Part shown: positions 1-9,650 of the stretch, one piece after another
Layout: the number at the start of each line of letters is the position of its first letter
Position numbering within the stretch: position 1 is the stretch's first letter
DNA from: an uncultured Desulfobulbaceae bacterium
GTDB lineage: Bacteria > Desulfobacterota > Desulfobulbia > Desulfobulbales > CALZHT01
Length of the DNA stretch: 32,913 nucleotides
NCBI GenBank assembly: GCA_945787445.1
Contig: CALZHT010000035.1
Coordinates: 1 to 32,913 of the forward strand
Direction: 5' to 3'
Notes under the pieces: generated by a model
What the model saw: the letters and a program-made list of their open reading frames with translations, nothing else
Told to the model about the DNA's origin: nothing
Databases searched by the model: none
Made by a program: the position numbers and the translations under genes

Positions 1-3000
1 TCCTTCGTAGAGTGGCCATTGTGACCGGGCAACAGAAAAGTCCTTTTTCAGGGATTTTATCTTCTGAAACTTGCTGAGGTAGAGGGCAACAAGCCCCTTG
101 ATGGTTTTTTTTCTGCTTTCTTCCTCATCGGTCAGCAGTCTGAGCGCCACCGCGCCGTTTTTTTCAACGACCAGGGCAGGAAAGGCAAATCCGCTCAAGG
201 TGTTGTGCGCTGTTTTGAGAGGTATGCGCTGCGGAAGTCCCTCTAGATCGGGAAATGTGATTGTGCTTTTTTCCCATTGCTTCTTGAGTTCCAGTACTAT
301 TTCGTTTTTGGGTGGAGGCGCTGAAATCCCGATAAGGTCGGCAAAATTTCTACTTATTTTCAAAATATTCCCGCGGGAGTCGACAAGACACAATCGCATT
401 CTATATAAATCAGACATTGCAGCGATCGGCCAGGAGTATCGACCTATATGGATCCGAAAACGTTGGTATATGCAATCCTCCAAAACGCTTAACAGGTTGC
501 CCTGGTATGGGCTTATATCGGCGAGCAGAGTTTTGACGGTTTGCGGGATGGGAATAAGGTGTTTGCGGATGTTTTTGGGTAATCCTTTCAAGAGAAAGGT
601 GATTTTTTCAGGGAGAAGACCGGGCACGAGCCAGTCAAAATATTCGGGTGATACATGACCGAGGAGATCCAGGGGAATATGGACGCTGACCCCGTCGTCT
701 TCAGCACCAGGATCAAATCTGTAACTGAGTTGTAGTGAAAATTCTCCTACTCTAAGCTTCTTTGGGAAGTCTCTGAGTCGCTCCTGCTCCGGTGTTTTAT
801 GTACAATATCATCCTCGGTCATGAAAAGGATTTTGTCTGGACCGCTTATTTTGAGAAATCTATGCAGGCTTTGCCTGTCAAGAACATGCTCGGGAAGTCG
901 ATGTTCATAGAACTGGAAGAGGGCGTACTCATCCACCAGGATGCTACGGTCCCGAATGCGATCCTCCATGTCCTGTAAGCGGTTAATGAGCTGCCGGTTG
1001 TGGTCAAGAAAACCATAATGCCTCTGTAATTCACCTTCCACCAGGGCTGTTTGGATAAATATTTCCCGGGCTTCATGAGGATTGATTCCGGCATAGTGCA
1101 CTTTGCGCTGCGGCACAATAACCAGGCCGAAAAGGGTGACCTTCTCAAAGGCTATTACCCGGCCGTTTCTTTTTTCCCAATGGGGTGAAGAAAAGGTGGA
1201 CCTGCAGAGATCGCCGGCAAGGGGTTCAATCCACTCCGGCTTAATATTCGCCACAGTCCTGGCATAAAGTTTTGTTGTTTCAACAAACTCGGCAGCCATT
1301 ATCCACTGGCCCGCCTTGCCGAACTGGTCAGATCCGGGAAAGATCATGATTTCCTTATCCCGCGCACCCCTAAACATATTTTTTTCTTTTTTCTGCGCAA
1401 TATGCCTGAGGCTGCCACTTAAGATAGAGGTGTGCACAGCATCATATTTTGCCGCTCTGGTATTATATGTGAAGCCTTTTTCCTCCTCAAGGACCGAGCA
1501 TATTTGTTTGTGGATATCTCCCCATTCCCGCATGCGTTGGTATGAAACAAAATTCTGTTTGCAGAATTTTCTCACTTTTGACTGGCTGTATCGTTTATGA
1601 ATAAAGATCTGATATGCGTTCCAGAGATTAAGCAATGAGAGAAAATCCGAACCTTCACCAGCATATCGGGCATGGCTGATATCTGCCTCTTCTTCTTTTT
1701 CCGCCGGACGGACTCGCGGATTCTGGATACTTAGCGCTGCGGCAATAACCGATATTTCCTTGAGAGCATTATTGTCTCGTGCTTCAATTATCATTCTGGA
1801 GATTCTTGGATCGAGAGGCAGGCGTGCCATAAGTTTTCCTTTGGCAGTGAGTCGTCTTTTCTGATCCAATGCTCCGAGTTCCTGCAAGAGGGTAAAGCCG
1901 TCTTTGATTGCCCGCGAGGAAGGCGGGTCCACAAATGGAAATTTTGCAGGATTACCGAGATTGAGCGAGATCATGCGCAAGATTACCTCTGCAAGGTTTG
2001 AGCGCAGTATTTCAGGCTGGGTAAACTCCGGCCGGGTGAGATAATTATCCTCAGCAAAGAGCCGGATGCAAATACCAGGTCCTACCCGGCCGCACCGTCC
2101 TTTCCGTTGGTCACAACTTGCCTGTGAGATGGCGGTTACAGGCATCTTTGTTGTGTGCGCGCGGACATTATAGGATGAGATTCTTGCTAAACCGGTATCT
2201 ATTACATATCTGATACCGGGCACAGTTACAGATGTTTCCGCAACATTTGTGGCTACCACGATTTTTAGAGCAGAGGATTTTGCAAATACCTTTGCTTGAT
2301 CCTTTGCAGCGAGACGACCGAAAAGGGGCAAGATGGCTGTTTTTTTTGGCCAGGCAGAATGGCCTTTACTTCCGGGAACTCCCTTGATGGCTTTGTTTAG
2401 GGTATCAATGGTTTCCCTGATATCCTGTTCAGTGGGCATGAAAATAAGGATGTTGCCTGGCTTTTCTTTTCGGCGTAGTTCACCTACGGCCTCAACGGCA
2501 GGATCAACATAAGTTGCTTCATTTTCATCGTTGGTTGTTGCAGGTGATTGATAGCGAACTTCAACCGGATACGTCCGACCGGAAACTTCAATGACTGGCG
2601 CGTTGTTGAATTGTTTCGAAAACTTAACCGTATCTATAGTGGCGGATGTGATAATGACTTTGAGGTCTTTCCTTTTTTGCAACAGAGTTTTGAGAATGCC
2701 TAGGAGAAAGTCGATATTGAGGCTGCGTTCGTGTGCTTCATCAATAATAATCGTGTCATAGTCATGCAGCATTCTGTCGTTCTGTGTTTCGGCAAGAAGA
2801 ATGCCGTCCGTCATGAATTTTATGCGGTTGCTTTTTCTTGTCCTGTCTTGAAAACGGATTTTAAATCCGATTAATTCGGCACCAGCTGCGCAGAGTTCTT
2901 CAGAAACACGCGCTGCCACGGTAATTGCTGCAATTCGCCGTGGTTGGGTGCATCCTATGCGTTTTTTGGAGCCCCTGCCGGCTTCAAGACACATCTTCGG

Positions 3001-3132
3001 AAGTTGGGTTGTTTTTCCTGATCCTGTGTCGCCGGAAATAATGATCAGCGCGTGTTCTCTGATGGCATTGATTATTTCATCTTTGTGTCCGACGATCGGC
3101 AGGTCGGAAGGGTAATGTAATTTATTGCGCAT
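1..3132 (-). CDS. hrpA: ATP-dependent RNA helicase HrpA-like (DEAH box), C-terminus cut by window edge
   Basis: The minus strand is open from the ATG at 3132 to base 1, giving 1044 residues with no stop, so the end of the gene lies outside the window. In-frame TAA codons just upstream of 3132 fix the start. Seen in the translation: Walker A GDTGSGKTTQ at about residues 34-43, the DEAH box at 131-134 in a DEAHERS context, a TSAT motif III about 30 residues later, and the QRKGRCGR motif VI. After the helicase core come the HA2/OB-fold regions and the long HrpA-specific C-terminal part. E. coli HrpA is about 1300 residues, so roughly 200-250 may be missing. The family unwinds RNA, and bacterial HrpA has been tied to mRNA processing and rescue of stalled ribosomes. 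It is divergent from the next gene. HrpB is less likely given the length. Confidence 0.93.
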   Translation of the reverse strand, partial: MRNKLHYPSDLPIVGHKDEIINAIREHALIIISGDTGSGKTTQLPKMCLEAGRGSKKRIGCTQPRRIAAITVAARVSEELCAAGAELIGFKIRFQDRTRKSNRIKFMTDGILLAETQNDRMLHDYDTIIIDEAHERSLNIDFLLGILKTLLQKRKDLKVIITSATIDTVKFSKQFNNAPVIEVSGRTYPVEVRYQSPATTNDENEATYVDPAVEAVGELRRKEKPGNILIFMPTEQDIRETIDTLNKAIKGVPGSKGHSAWPKKTAILPLFGRLAAKDQAKVFAKSSALKIVVATNVAETSVTVPGIRYVIDTGLARISSYNVRAHTTKMPVTAISQASCDQRKGRCGRVGPGICIRLFAEDNYLTRPEFTQPEILRSNLAEVILRMISLNLGNPAKFPFVDPPSSRAIKDGFTLLQELGALDQKRRLTAKGKLMARLPLDPRISRMIIEARDNNALKEISVIAAALSIQNPRVRPAEKEEEADISHARYAGEGSDFLSLLNLWNAYQIFIHKRYSQSKVRKFCKQNFVSYQRMREWGDIHKQICSVLEEEKGFTYNTRAAKYDAVHTSILSGSLRHIAQKKEKNMFRGARDKEIMIFPGSDQFGKAGQWIMAAEFVETTKLYARTVANIKPEWIEPLAGDLCRSTFSSPHWEKRNGRVIAFEKVTLFGLVIVPQRKVHYAGINPHEAREIFIQTALVEGELQRHYGFLDHNRQLINRLQDMEDRIRDRSILVDEYALFQFYEHRLPEHVLDRQSLHRFLKISGPDKILFMTEDDIVHKTPEQERLRDFPKKLRVGEFSLQLSYRFDPGAEDDGVSVHIPLDLLGHVSPEYFDWLVPGLLPEKITFLLKGLPKNIRKHLIPIPQTVKTLLADISPYQGNLLSVLEDCIYQRFRIHIGRYSWPIAAMSDLYRMRLCLVDSRGNILKISRNFADLIGISAPPPKNEIVLELKKQWEKSTITFPDLEGLPQRIPLKTAHNTLSGFAFPALVVEKNGAVALRLLTDEEESRKKTIKGLVALYLSKFQKIKSLKKDFSVARSQWPLYEG

Positions 3133-3475
3133 TTTTTATTGTTAGGAGGTAAATGGAGAAAATATGTTTTTTAGGCTATGAATATTGGGTGTATCTCCTG
3201 AAAAGAATATCGCTAGCTTGATTTGTTAGATCTTGTAATCAGGACAAAATTGCATTGTTGGCTAGTCTAAAAAGGATTTTTATTTCGAAATCGTTTTGTT
3301 AAACCTCTAGAAGTTTTGTTATACTAGACCAGAGTAAATATGCAGTAATTTTACTCCATTTCAATGGAAAATTATGTTTTTCCTCTAGCTCTTTTTAAGG
3401 GCTGGATTTTTCCGCTATCATGGGGTATTGAAGTCAATATTCTGTGAAAATTAGGAAAGGGAACTCTCCAGGAAA
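3133..3475. other. Divergent intergenic region, AT-rich
   Basis: About 340 bases separate the helicase start (minus) from the first plus-strand start. Apart from the promoter-like pair at 3296-3325 I see no coding potential, no strong hairpin and no repeat. Confidence 0.6.
3296..3325 (+). promoter_or_regulatory. Putative sigma-70 promoter for the HDOD/MBL gene group
   Basis: A -35-like TTGTTA (3296-3301) and a -10-like TATACT (3320-3325) are separated by 18 bases, in the gap between the divergent helicase gene and the first plus-strand gene. The leader to the first start would be about 160 bases. This is a consensus match only. Confidence 0.45.
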
Positions 3476-3493
3476 TTGCTGATAAAAAATCAT

Positions 3494-3691
3494 ATGATAC
3501 ATAACGAGAATAACAAGACGTCCCAGCCGGAGGATAATGACGCCATTGAGTCGATCACTCTGCAGGTTCATGACCATCTAAGCAGGGCATTGAAGAGATG
3601 TACCTGGATCGTAACAAATGAAACAGGCCGAAGCCGCTTGGATATAATGAATGAAATGGTTCGTGATTTTTTGGTTAAACATGGCTGCTGA
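3494..3691 (+). CDS. Small ribbon-helix-helix-like protein
   Basis: A 65-residue protein from ATG 3494; an in-frame TTG at 3476 would add six residues, and neither start has a well-spaced ribosome site. The C-terminal 47 residues look like a short strand (ESITLQVH), a helix and a second helix (RLDIMNEMVRDFLVKHG), the order seen in Arc/CopG-type DNA-binding domains. The N-terminal 20 residues are polar and probably disordered. It sits 40 bases ahead of the HDOD gene and is probably co-transcribed, so a regulatory or accessory role is possible. I do not recognise a specific family, and the fold call is only from the residue pattern. Confidence 0.55.
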   Translation: MIHNENNKTSQPEDNDAIESITLQVHDHLSRALKRCTWIVTNETGRSRLDIMNEMVRDFLVKHGC

Positions 3692-3731
3692 GAAATAAAA
3701 CAGAGTAACAGGAAAGAAATATTTCTTTTAC

Positions 3732-4625
3732 ATGACAGAAATTGCCATCTCCACCGAACAGCGCTTCAAAAAGATCCAGAACTATCTTGACCGGATGCCG
3801 AGTTTGTCTACTACGGTTACCAAAGTTTTGGAGATTTGCAACCAGCCAAACACATCCCCTAATGACCTTAATCGAGTAATCTCTCTTGACCCGGTCCTCA
3901 CCGGGCAGGTTCTCAAGTTAATCAACTCAGCATATTATGCCTTGCCAAACCAGATTACCTCTCTGACCCGGGCCATTATTATGCTGGGCATCAATACTGT
4001 TAAGAATTTAGCTTTGAGCACCGCTGTCCTTGGTAATTTCGGCAAGGAGGAAAATTTTCGCTGCCTGTCCATGGACGCGTTCTGGACCCATTCGATCTGT
4101 GTCGGGGTGACTGCGAAGGCGATAGCAACAGAGCGAAACGTGCCGATCACCGAACGGGAAGAATACTTTGTGGGTGGGCTGCTGCACGACCTGGGAAAAA
4201 TCCCATTGAACAACCGCTTTCCTGAAGAATTTGAACAGGCATTGGAACTGGCAAAGATTGAAGAAGGACCACTTAATCGGGCTGAATCGGTAATTATGGG
4301 CTTTGATCATGGCTTGGTGGGTAAAGTGATTGCTGAAAAATGGCAGCTCAGTCAGGCAATTCGGGAGGTTCTTGCATATCATCATGATCCTGGAAATGCC
4401 TCCGAAGAGTGCCGGGATCTGGTATCCACTGTTAGCCTTGCTAATCTGTATGCAAATATATATGATTATGGTTCTGCAGGAGATTTTTACCAGGAGACTC
4501 CGACTATTTATCGTGTTCTTGAAATTGTCGGATTGCAATGGCAGGATATATCCGAACTGCAAGAAAAAGTATCCGTAGAGATAGATAAGGCCCAGATTTT
4601 TCTACAAGTTTCCAGAGAAGGATAG
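3732..4625 (+). CDS. HDOD domain signalling protein
   Basis: 297 residues, nearly all of it one HDOD domain (about 20-230). Visible are the N-terminal LP.LS....V element, LDPVLTGQVLKLINSAYYALP, the GINTVKNLALS segment and a retained HD pair (H152-D153 in GLLHDLGK). HDOD proteins are HD-like regulators found in signal transduction, chemotaxis and stress circuits. Most lack demonstrated nucleotide hydrolysis, so no enzyme activity is claimed. There is no receiver or GGDEF domain attached. The stop is two bases before the next start, which points to translational coupling with the metallo-hydrolase. Confidence 0.9.
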   Translation: MTEIAISTEQRFKKIQNYLDRMPSLSTTVTKVLEICNQPNTSPNDLNRVISLDPVLTGQVLKLINSAYYALPNQITSLTRAIIMLGINTVKNLALSTAVLGNFGKEENFRCLSMDAFWTHSICVGVTAKAIATERNVPITEREEYFVGGLLHDLGKIPLNNRFPEEFEQALELAKIEEGPLNRAESVIMGFDHGLVGKVIAEKWQLSQAIREVLAYHHDPGNASEECRDLVSTVSLANLYANIYDYGSAGDFYQETPTIYRVLEIVGLQWQDISELQEKVSVEIDKAQIFLQVSREG

Positions 4626-4627
4626 TA

Positions 4628-5548
4628 ATGATGAAAATAAATTTTTGGGGGGTGCGGGGATCAATACCTTGTCCCGGTCCTCATACGGCAAAGTATGGCG
4701 GCAATACAGCCTGTATTGAATTGCGGCTTAAGGAACTTAATCGGCTGATAATAATAGACGCAGGTTCAGGAATCAGAGAGCTCGGCAATTTCATGATGGC
4801 AAATGATTTGCCTAACGGGCCTATTGATACGGAAATATTTCTTTCCCATACCCACTGGGATCATATTATGGGCTTTCCTTTTTTTACGCCTATTTATATA
4901 CCTGGAACCAAGTTGAGAATATACGGCCCGGTAACTTATGAGGAAGACACTCTGGAAAAAATTGTCGGGGGCCAACTTACTTACCGTTACTTTCCCGTGA
5001 ATGCCCCCGACCTGGCGGCGGAAATCGAATATATTCATTTAAAAGAAGATCGAAAGGAATTTGACGATGGATTGGTGTTGGTTACCGCATATTTGAACCA
5101 TCCCATTCTCTGCTGCGGCTACCGTTTTGAATATGGTGACAAGATTTTTTGTACCACCTATGACACCGAACCCTTTCGTAATGTATTTTGTACGGATCCT
5201 GAGGATCCTTCCTATGACGAGGCCATGGCTGCGGAGGGCGAACTTGCTACCCAGGAACAGAATGCCAGGATTGAGAAGTTCTTTGCAGGGGCTGATCTGT
5301 TGATTTATGACGCCCAGTATACCGAAGATGAATTTGAAGACTCAAAGTTCGGCTGGGGCCATACCAGCATCGAGTATGCTATTTCCGCAGCCAAGAGAGC
5401 AGGTGTGAAGAATTTAGCTTTGTTTCATCACGATCCCATGCGAACCGATGAGCAACTTGACGCACTTACCGAAAAATACTGTCGCTCTGAAGACTGTGGC
5501 GACCTCAAGGTGTTTTTTGCCCGTGAAGGTATGGAAATAAATTTATAG
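4628..5548 (+). CDS. MBL-fold metallo-hydrolase
   Basis: 306 residues with an N-terminus typical of this MBL group (INFWGVRGSIPCPGP, then KYGGNTACIEL). The metal-binding motif is H74-x-H76-x-D78-H79 (HTHWDH), followed by a distal His in YLNHPILCCGY, an Asp in TYDTEP and a C-terminal FHHDP. These give the set expected for a binuclear metal site. The closest known architectures are PhnP/RNase Z-like and cyclic-phosphodiesterase-like MBL proteins; the substrate cannot be read from sequence. An alternative start is the second Met at 4631. Pairing with an HDOD gene suggests a signalling rather than resistance role, which is inference. Confidence 0.88.
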   Translation: MMKINFWGVRGSIPCPGPHTAKYGGNTACIELRLKELNRLIIIDAGSGIRELGNFMMANDLPNGPIDTEIFLSHTHWDHIMGFPFFTPIYIPGTKLRIYGPVTYEEDTLEKIVGGQLTYRYFPVNAPDLAAEIEYIHLKEDRKEFDDGLVLVTAYLNHPILCCGYRFEYGDKIFCTTYDTEPFRNVFCTDPEDPSYDEAMAAEGELATQEQNARIEKFFAGADLLIYDAQYTEDEFEDSKFGWGHTSIEYAISAAKRAGVKNLALFHHDPMRTDEQLDALTEKYCRSEDCGDLKVFFAREGMEINL

Positions 5549-5737
5549 CAAGTCCTTCCTTTGCTCCGCTTTCCATAGTATTTTTTAGACCTTCTGTTTT
5601 CCTTCATCTGACACGATTTCGTAAAGAAGTGCTCATATCACAAATGAATTGCATCCTGAAAGAACACTGCTATAAGATGAAAAGTACTAAGGCGGATCAT
5701 TCCAGCACATAATCAAAGAGATGCACAGGGGTGAAAA

Positions 5738-6163
5738 ATGCCGGTGTATGAAATAAAAAATCCCAATCCTCTGCCACCCCAAAAAGCTGTCCCTCTCCGT
5801 GAGGACCTTGATCCTGCCGAAAGGGTGAAATATGTTGAACGGGTTGGCAGGTTTAAGACGGAGTGGGCGAGGCGGAGAAAGAAAGAGTTACCTGCCAGTG
5901 GTAGGGTGACATTGTCTTTTGAAGAGGAAAAAGAAGTCAGGTCCATGATTGACAAGGTCAATATGGATCTTGAAAATCATGGCGTTCTCATTCATCTTTC
6001 ACTGGTGCGGGATGAGGATGGTTTTTCTATAGATGTATACGATTGTACCAGTGAAAAAATATGCACAATTGTGCGAGATATTGTGATTGATGTTGGTGAC
6101 CTTCCTTCACTTTTATACAACCTGCAGAAAGAAACAGGATTGATTATCGATAAAGTTTTGTAA
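5738..6163 (+). CDS. FlaG-like C-terminal domain protein
   Basis: 141 residues. The first 75 are charged and proline-rich. The last 70 follow the FlaG pattern: an N-terminal helix (VNMDLENHGV), a strand pair (IHLSLVRDEDGFSIDVYD), a TSEKI element in the place of the usual TGEVIRQIP, and a closing LQKETGLIID. The canonical IRQIP core is missing, so this is a divergent member or a structural look-alike. No signal peptide or membrane segment is visible. It lies 172 bases before the RsbRD-type gene and the dsr operon, with no obvious terminator between them. It may be an unrelated neighbour. Confidence 0.5.
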   Translation: MPVYEIKNPNPLPPQKAVPLREDLDPAERVKYVERVGRFKTEWARRRKKELPASGRVTLSFEEEKEVRSMIDKVNMDLENHGVLIHLSLVRDEDGFSIDVYDCTSEKICTIVRDIVIDVGDLPSLLYNLQKETGLIIDKVL

Positions 6164-6335
6164 ATTTTCCAGCCGGTTGTGTACATTTTCTTTTTTTCTT
6201 TCCCTGTTCTAATTTTTCTTATTGAAAAATGGTTTTAAACATGCTAGGAATGCATAATCATTTCTGAATGGGTATTCATATTTGTTTTTGATTGCTAGTT
6301 ATCTTACGTAGACAAAGGAAGTCACAAGAATTTTT

Positions 6336-6893
6336 ATGCAACTCCAGCAATTCCTAATAGAAAACAAAGAAAACATCCTGAGCAAATGGCGTGACCTGCT
6401 CTTTGGTGCGTATCATCCTGAATCTTTACCATTTTTCAAGAAACAGAAAGACAGATTTGCTAATCCCATCGGTTTTTGCATAAAACAAGGTTTGGCGGAT
6501 TTGTACTCAATGTTGAGTGAGGATTCAGAGAAAGAGACGTTATCTTCAACCGTAATTCAGTTTCTCAAACTTCGAGCAGTCCAGGTCGATTCACCTGCCG
6601 ATGCAGTATCTTTCATTTTCGGGCTAAAGCAGATCGTTTTTGATCAATGCACCAAGGAAGAATTCAGCCCAACCCTCCATGAATGGCGAGAGTTCGAGAT
6701 CCGTTTAGACAATATAGCAATAACTATCTTTAATCAATTCATGGAAAGCCGTGAACGGCTATTCCAAGTGAAAATAAATGAGTTGAGAAGTGGTAATTAT
6801 CTGTTGTCGGAAGGAATGCAATGTCCTTCTGCCATGTTACGAAAAAACTTGGCAAAGAAAACGGAACAAGAAAAATTAAATAATCACAGTTAA
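6336..6893 (+). CDS. RsbRD N-terminal-domain protein preceding dsrM
   Basis: 185 residues that match the RsbRD N-terminal sensor-domain pattern: LIENKENILSKWRDLLFGAYHPES near the start, then DRFANPIG, an acidic helix, and LKLRAVQVDSPADAVSFIFGLK. The STAS domain that follows in Bacillus RsbR proteins is absent. I recall stand-alone RsbRD-N genes beside dsrMKJOP in other sulfate reducers, so a role in regulating or assembling the complex is possible but untested. It ends 22 bases before dsrM and is probably part of the same operon. The ribosome site is weak (AAGGAAG, about 16 bases upstream). Confidence 0.8.
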   Translation: MQLQQFLIENKENILSKWRDLLFGAYHPESLPFFKKQKDRFANPIGFCIKQGLADLYSMLSEDSEKETLSSTVIQFLKLRAVQVDSPADAVSFIFGLKQIVFDQCTKEEFSPTLHEWREFEIRLDNIAITIFNQFMESRERLFQVKINELRSGNYLLSEGMQCPSAMLRKNLAKKTEQEKLNNHS

Positions 6894-6915
6894 ATAAGAT
6901 GCGAGGTAACAGTAA

Positions 6916-7965
6916 ATGAGAATCCTGTATCCGTTTCTAGCGGTCTTGGCACTTGTCCTCATTTCCTTTGTTGGAGCAAAAATGCCAGGTGGGCAAAGCC
7001 TTTTCGGGGTGGTAATTCCATATTTGGCATTTTTCGCCTTCATAATTTTCTTTATCAAGAAAATTATTTACTGGGCAAAATCTCCTGTGCCCTTCCGCAT
7101 CCCCACCACCAGTGGTCAGGAGAAATCCCTACCCTGGATCAAACAGAATAAGACCGATTGCCCTTCCTCAACAGGCGGGGTCATTGGCAGGATGTTCCTT
7201 GAAGTCTTTCTTTTCAGGTCACTTTTCAAGAACACCAAGACTGATGTGGAAGATGGACCGAAACTGGTCTATGGATCCAGTAAGTATCTCTGGCTCTTTG
7301 GTTTGCTTTTCCATTATTCGTTTCTTGTTATTTTTCTTCGCCATTGGCGGCTGTTTACCAATCCGGTCCCGAGTTTCGTTACCAAGCTCGAATTGGCAGA
7401 CGGACTTCTCCAGGTTGGGGTGCCGGTCCTGTATCAATCCGACATTATCCTGCTCCTTGCTCTCACCTTTCTTTTCTTGCGCAGGGTGATCCGGCCGCAA
7501 CTCCGCTATATTTCTCTGGCCTCAGATTATTTTCCTCTGTTTCTTATAATGGGAATCGGCATTACCGGCATTCTGATGCGCTATTTCATCAGAGTGGATA
7601 TTGTAAGTGTCAAGGAGTTGGCCATGGGGCTGGCCACCTTTAAACCGGTAATTAAAGGGGATATCGGCGTACTCTTTTTCATACACCTGTTTCTGGTAAG
7701 TTGCCTCATGGTATACTTCCCATTCAGCAAGCTCATGCATATGGGCGGCGTATTTTTAAGCCCCACCAGAAACCTTGCGAACAACAACCGTATGGTTCGG
7801 CATATCAATCCTTGGAACGATACATCTATCAAACCGCATTCCTATGCAGGGTATGAAGATGAATTTAGAGAATTTATGGTAAATGCGGGATTACCTGTTG
7901 AAAAGGAATTGCCGCCTGCTGCTGAGGAGCCACCAGCTGCAGAAGAGGATAAACCAGCTGAATAA
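6916..7965 (+). CDS. dsrM: DsrM, membrane cytochrome b subunit of DsrMKJOP
   Basis: 349 residues with about six hydrophobic segments (two near 3-50, the rest between about 110 and 290). It has the NarI-like features YSSKYLWLFGLLFHYSF and HLFLVSCLMVYFPFSKLMHMGG, whose His residues are expected to bind heme b. The C-terminal 50 residues are soluble and end in a Pro/Glu/Ala-rich tail. DsrM exchanges electrons with menaquinol and passes them to DsrK at the cytoplasmic face. The GAGGT before the ATG supports this start. It is the first gene of a tightly packed dsrMKJOP operon. Confidence 0.95.
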   Translation: MRILYPFLAVLALVLISFVGAKMPGGQSLFGVVIPYLAFFAFIIFFIKKIIYWAKSPVPFRIPTTSGQEKSLPWIKQNKTDCPSSTGGVIGRMFLEVFLFRSLFKNTKTDVEDGPKLVYGSSKYLWLFGLLFHYSFLVIFLRHWRLFTNPVPSFVTKLELADGLLQVGVPVLYQSDIILLLALTFLFLRRVIRPQLRYISLASDYFPLFLIMGIGITGILMRYFIRVDIVSVKELAMGLATFKPVIKGDIGVLFFIHLFLVSCLMVYFPFSKLMHMGGVFLSPTRNLANNNRMVRHINPWNDTSIKPHSYAGYEDEFREFMVNAGLPVEKELPPAAEEPPAAEEDKPAE

Positions 7966-7995
7966 AACACCACATGACGAGAAGGATGAGATAAG

Positions 7996-9645
7996 ATGGC
8001 AGATCCAAAACCAGATGTATTAGGTGTCAGTGTAGCAAGAGATCCTTCCCTGATGACAGGGGCCGTTCCCAGTAAGGAATGGATGGATGTCCCAGCGGTT
8101 TTCAAACCTGGTAATTACTGCTACCCCGGTAAGAAGAGTATCGTTGAATATCATAGCAAGAATTTTCCAGGCCTGTTCGGGGAACCCCGTGAATGGGAAG
8201 TTGAGAGCGATGATTGGAAACTGCCGGATAACTGGAAGGAAATCATTATCAACGGCATCAAAGAGCGTCTTGATAAATTCCGTTCCTTCAAGATTTTCAT
8301 GGATTGCTGTGTCCGATGCGGAGCTTGCGCTGACAAGTGCCATTTCTTTTTAGGTACCGGTGATCCGAAGAACATGCCGGTCCTCCGTGCTGAATTGTTA
8401 CGCTCCGTGTACCGCAATGAATTCACCAAGGCCGGAAAAATCCTGGGCCGTATTGCCGGTGCCAGGCCCATGACCTTTGGAGTTCTGAAAGAGTGGTTCA
8501 TGTATTACTATCAGTGTACGGAATGCCGCCGTTGTTCTGTTTTCTGCCCATATGGCATTGATACGGCAGAGGTAACCATGATGGCCCGGGAACTGCTTCA
8601 CCTGGTTGGGGTAAACACGAATTGGATCTTGGAACCGGCGGCCAACTCCAATAGAACAGGCAACCACCTTGGTTTGCAGCCGCATACCTTTAAAGATAAT
8701 GCTGAATTTCTGCTTGACGATATTGAAGAAGCTACCGGACTCAAATTGAACAGCCTCACTTTCAATCGCAAGGGCGCTGAAGTACTCTTTATCATCCCAT
8801 CCGCTGATGTTTTCGCCGAACCCGGCATCTTTACCTTCATGGGATATTTGCTGCTCTTCGACCATATCGGTTTGGATTATACAATCTCCACCTATGCGTC
8901 TGAAGGTGGTAATTTCGGTTCATTCACCAACAACGAATTGATGAAAAAGCTGAATGGCAAGATGTATGCCGAGGCGGAGAGACTCGGGGTCAAATGGATT
9001 CTTGGTGGTGAATGCGGCCACATGTGGCGCGTTGTCCATCAGTACATGGACACCATGAACGGTGAACTGCAAAGATCTCTTGAAATGCCTGTTTCACCGA
9101 TTACCGGGACGCGGTTCGAAAATGCAGCGGCATCAAAGATGGTCCATGTCAGCGAGTTTACGGCGGATCTGATCAAGCATGGCAAGCTGAAAATTGACAA
9201 AAGCCGTAATGATCATCGGGTGGTGACTTTCCATGATTCCTGCAATCCGGCCCGCGGCATGGGCATGCTCGATGAGCCCCGCTATATCTTGGAGAATGTC
9301 TGCAACAATTTTTACGATATGCCTGAAAACTGTATTAGGGAGAACACTTTCTGCTGCGGCAGCGGTACTGGCCTGAATACAGGTGAGATTATGGAACTGC
9401 GGATGCGGGGTGGCCTGCCCAGGGCAAATGCGGTCAAATATGTGGAGGACAGACATGGCGTCAATATGCTCTCCTGTGTCTGTGCTATTGACCGCGCCAC
9501 ATTGCTTGCCTTGATGGAGTACTGGAATCCCAACGTTGGTGTATGCGGTGTTTCTGAACTTGTGGGAAATGCCTTGATCATGGATGGTGAAAAAGAAAGA
9601 GAAACGGATCTGCGTTTTGATCCTCTTCCAGGTACAGAAGGGTGA
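7996..9645 (+). CDS. dsrK: DsrK, HdrD-like iron-sulfur subunit of DsrMKJOP
   Basis: 549 residues. Two ferredoxin-type 4Fe-4S motifs are visible: C105-x2-C108-x2-C111-x3-C115 and C174-x2-C177-x2-C180-x3-C184-P. The C-terminal half carries CCG-type elements (HDSCNPARG, FCCGSGTG) like those that hold the non-cubane 4Fe-4S cluster in HdrB/HdrD. DsrK is the catalytic cytoplasmic subunit proposed to reduce the DsrC trisulfide formed during sulfite reduction. A good ribosome site (AAGGATGAG) precedes ATG 7996. The stop overlaps the ribosome site of dsrJ, indicating coupled translation. Length and motif order are normal for the family. Confidence 0.96.
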   Translation: MADPKPDVLGVSVARDPSLMTGAVPSKEWMDVPAVFKPGNYCYPGKKSIVEYHSKNFPGLFGEPREWEVESDDWKLPDNWKEIIINGIKERLDKFRSFKIFMDCCVRCGACADKCHFFLGTGDPKNMPVLRAELLRSVYRNEFTKAGKILGRIAGARPMTFGVLKEWFMYYYQCTECRRCSVFCPYGIDTAEVTMMARELLHLVGVNTNWILEPAANSNRTGNHLGLQPHTFKDNAEFLLDDIEEATGLKLNSLTFNRKGAEVLFIIPSADVFAEPGIFTFMGYLLLFDHIGLDYTISTYASEGGNFGSFTNNELMKKLNGKMYAEAERLGVKWILGGECGHMWRVVHQYMDTMNGELQRSLEMPVSPITGTRFENAAASKMVHVSEFTADLIKHGKLKIDKSRNDHRVVTFHDSCNPARGMGMLDEPRYILENVCNNFYDMPENCIRENTFCCGSGTGLNTGEIMELRMRGGLPRANAVKYVEDRHGVNMLSCVCAIDRATLLALMEYWNPNVGVCGVSELVGNALIMDGEKERETDLRFDPLPGTEG

Positions 9646-9650
9646 TATTT

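Noticed and set aside
98-1600. Several 90-190-residue frames on both strands at the left end
   Set aside because: They are out-of-frame shadows of the helicase gene, whose continuous minus-strand frame shows all DEAH motifs.
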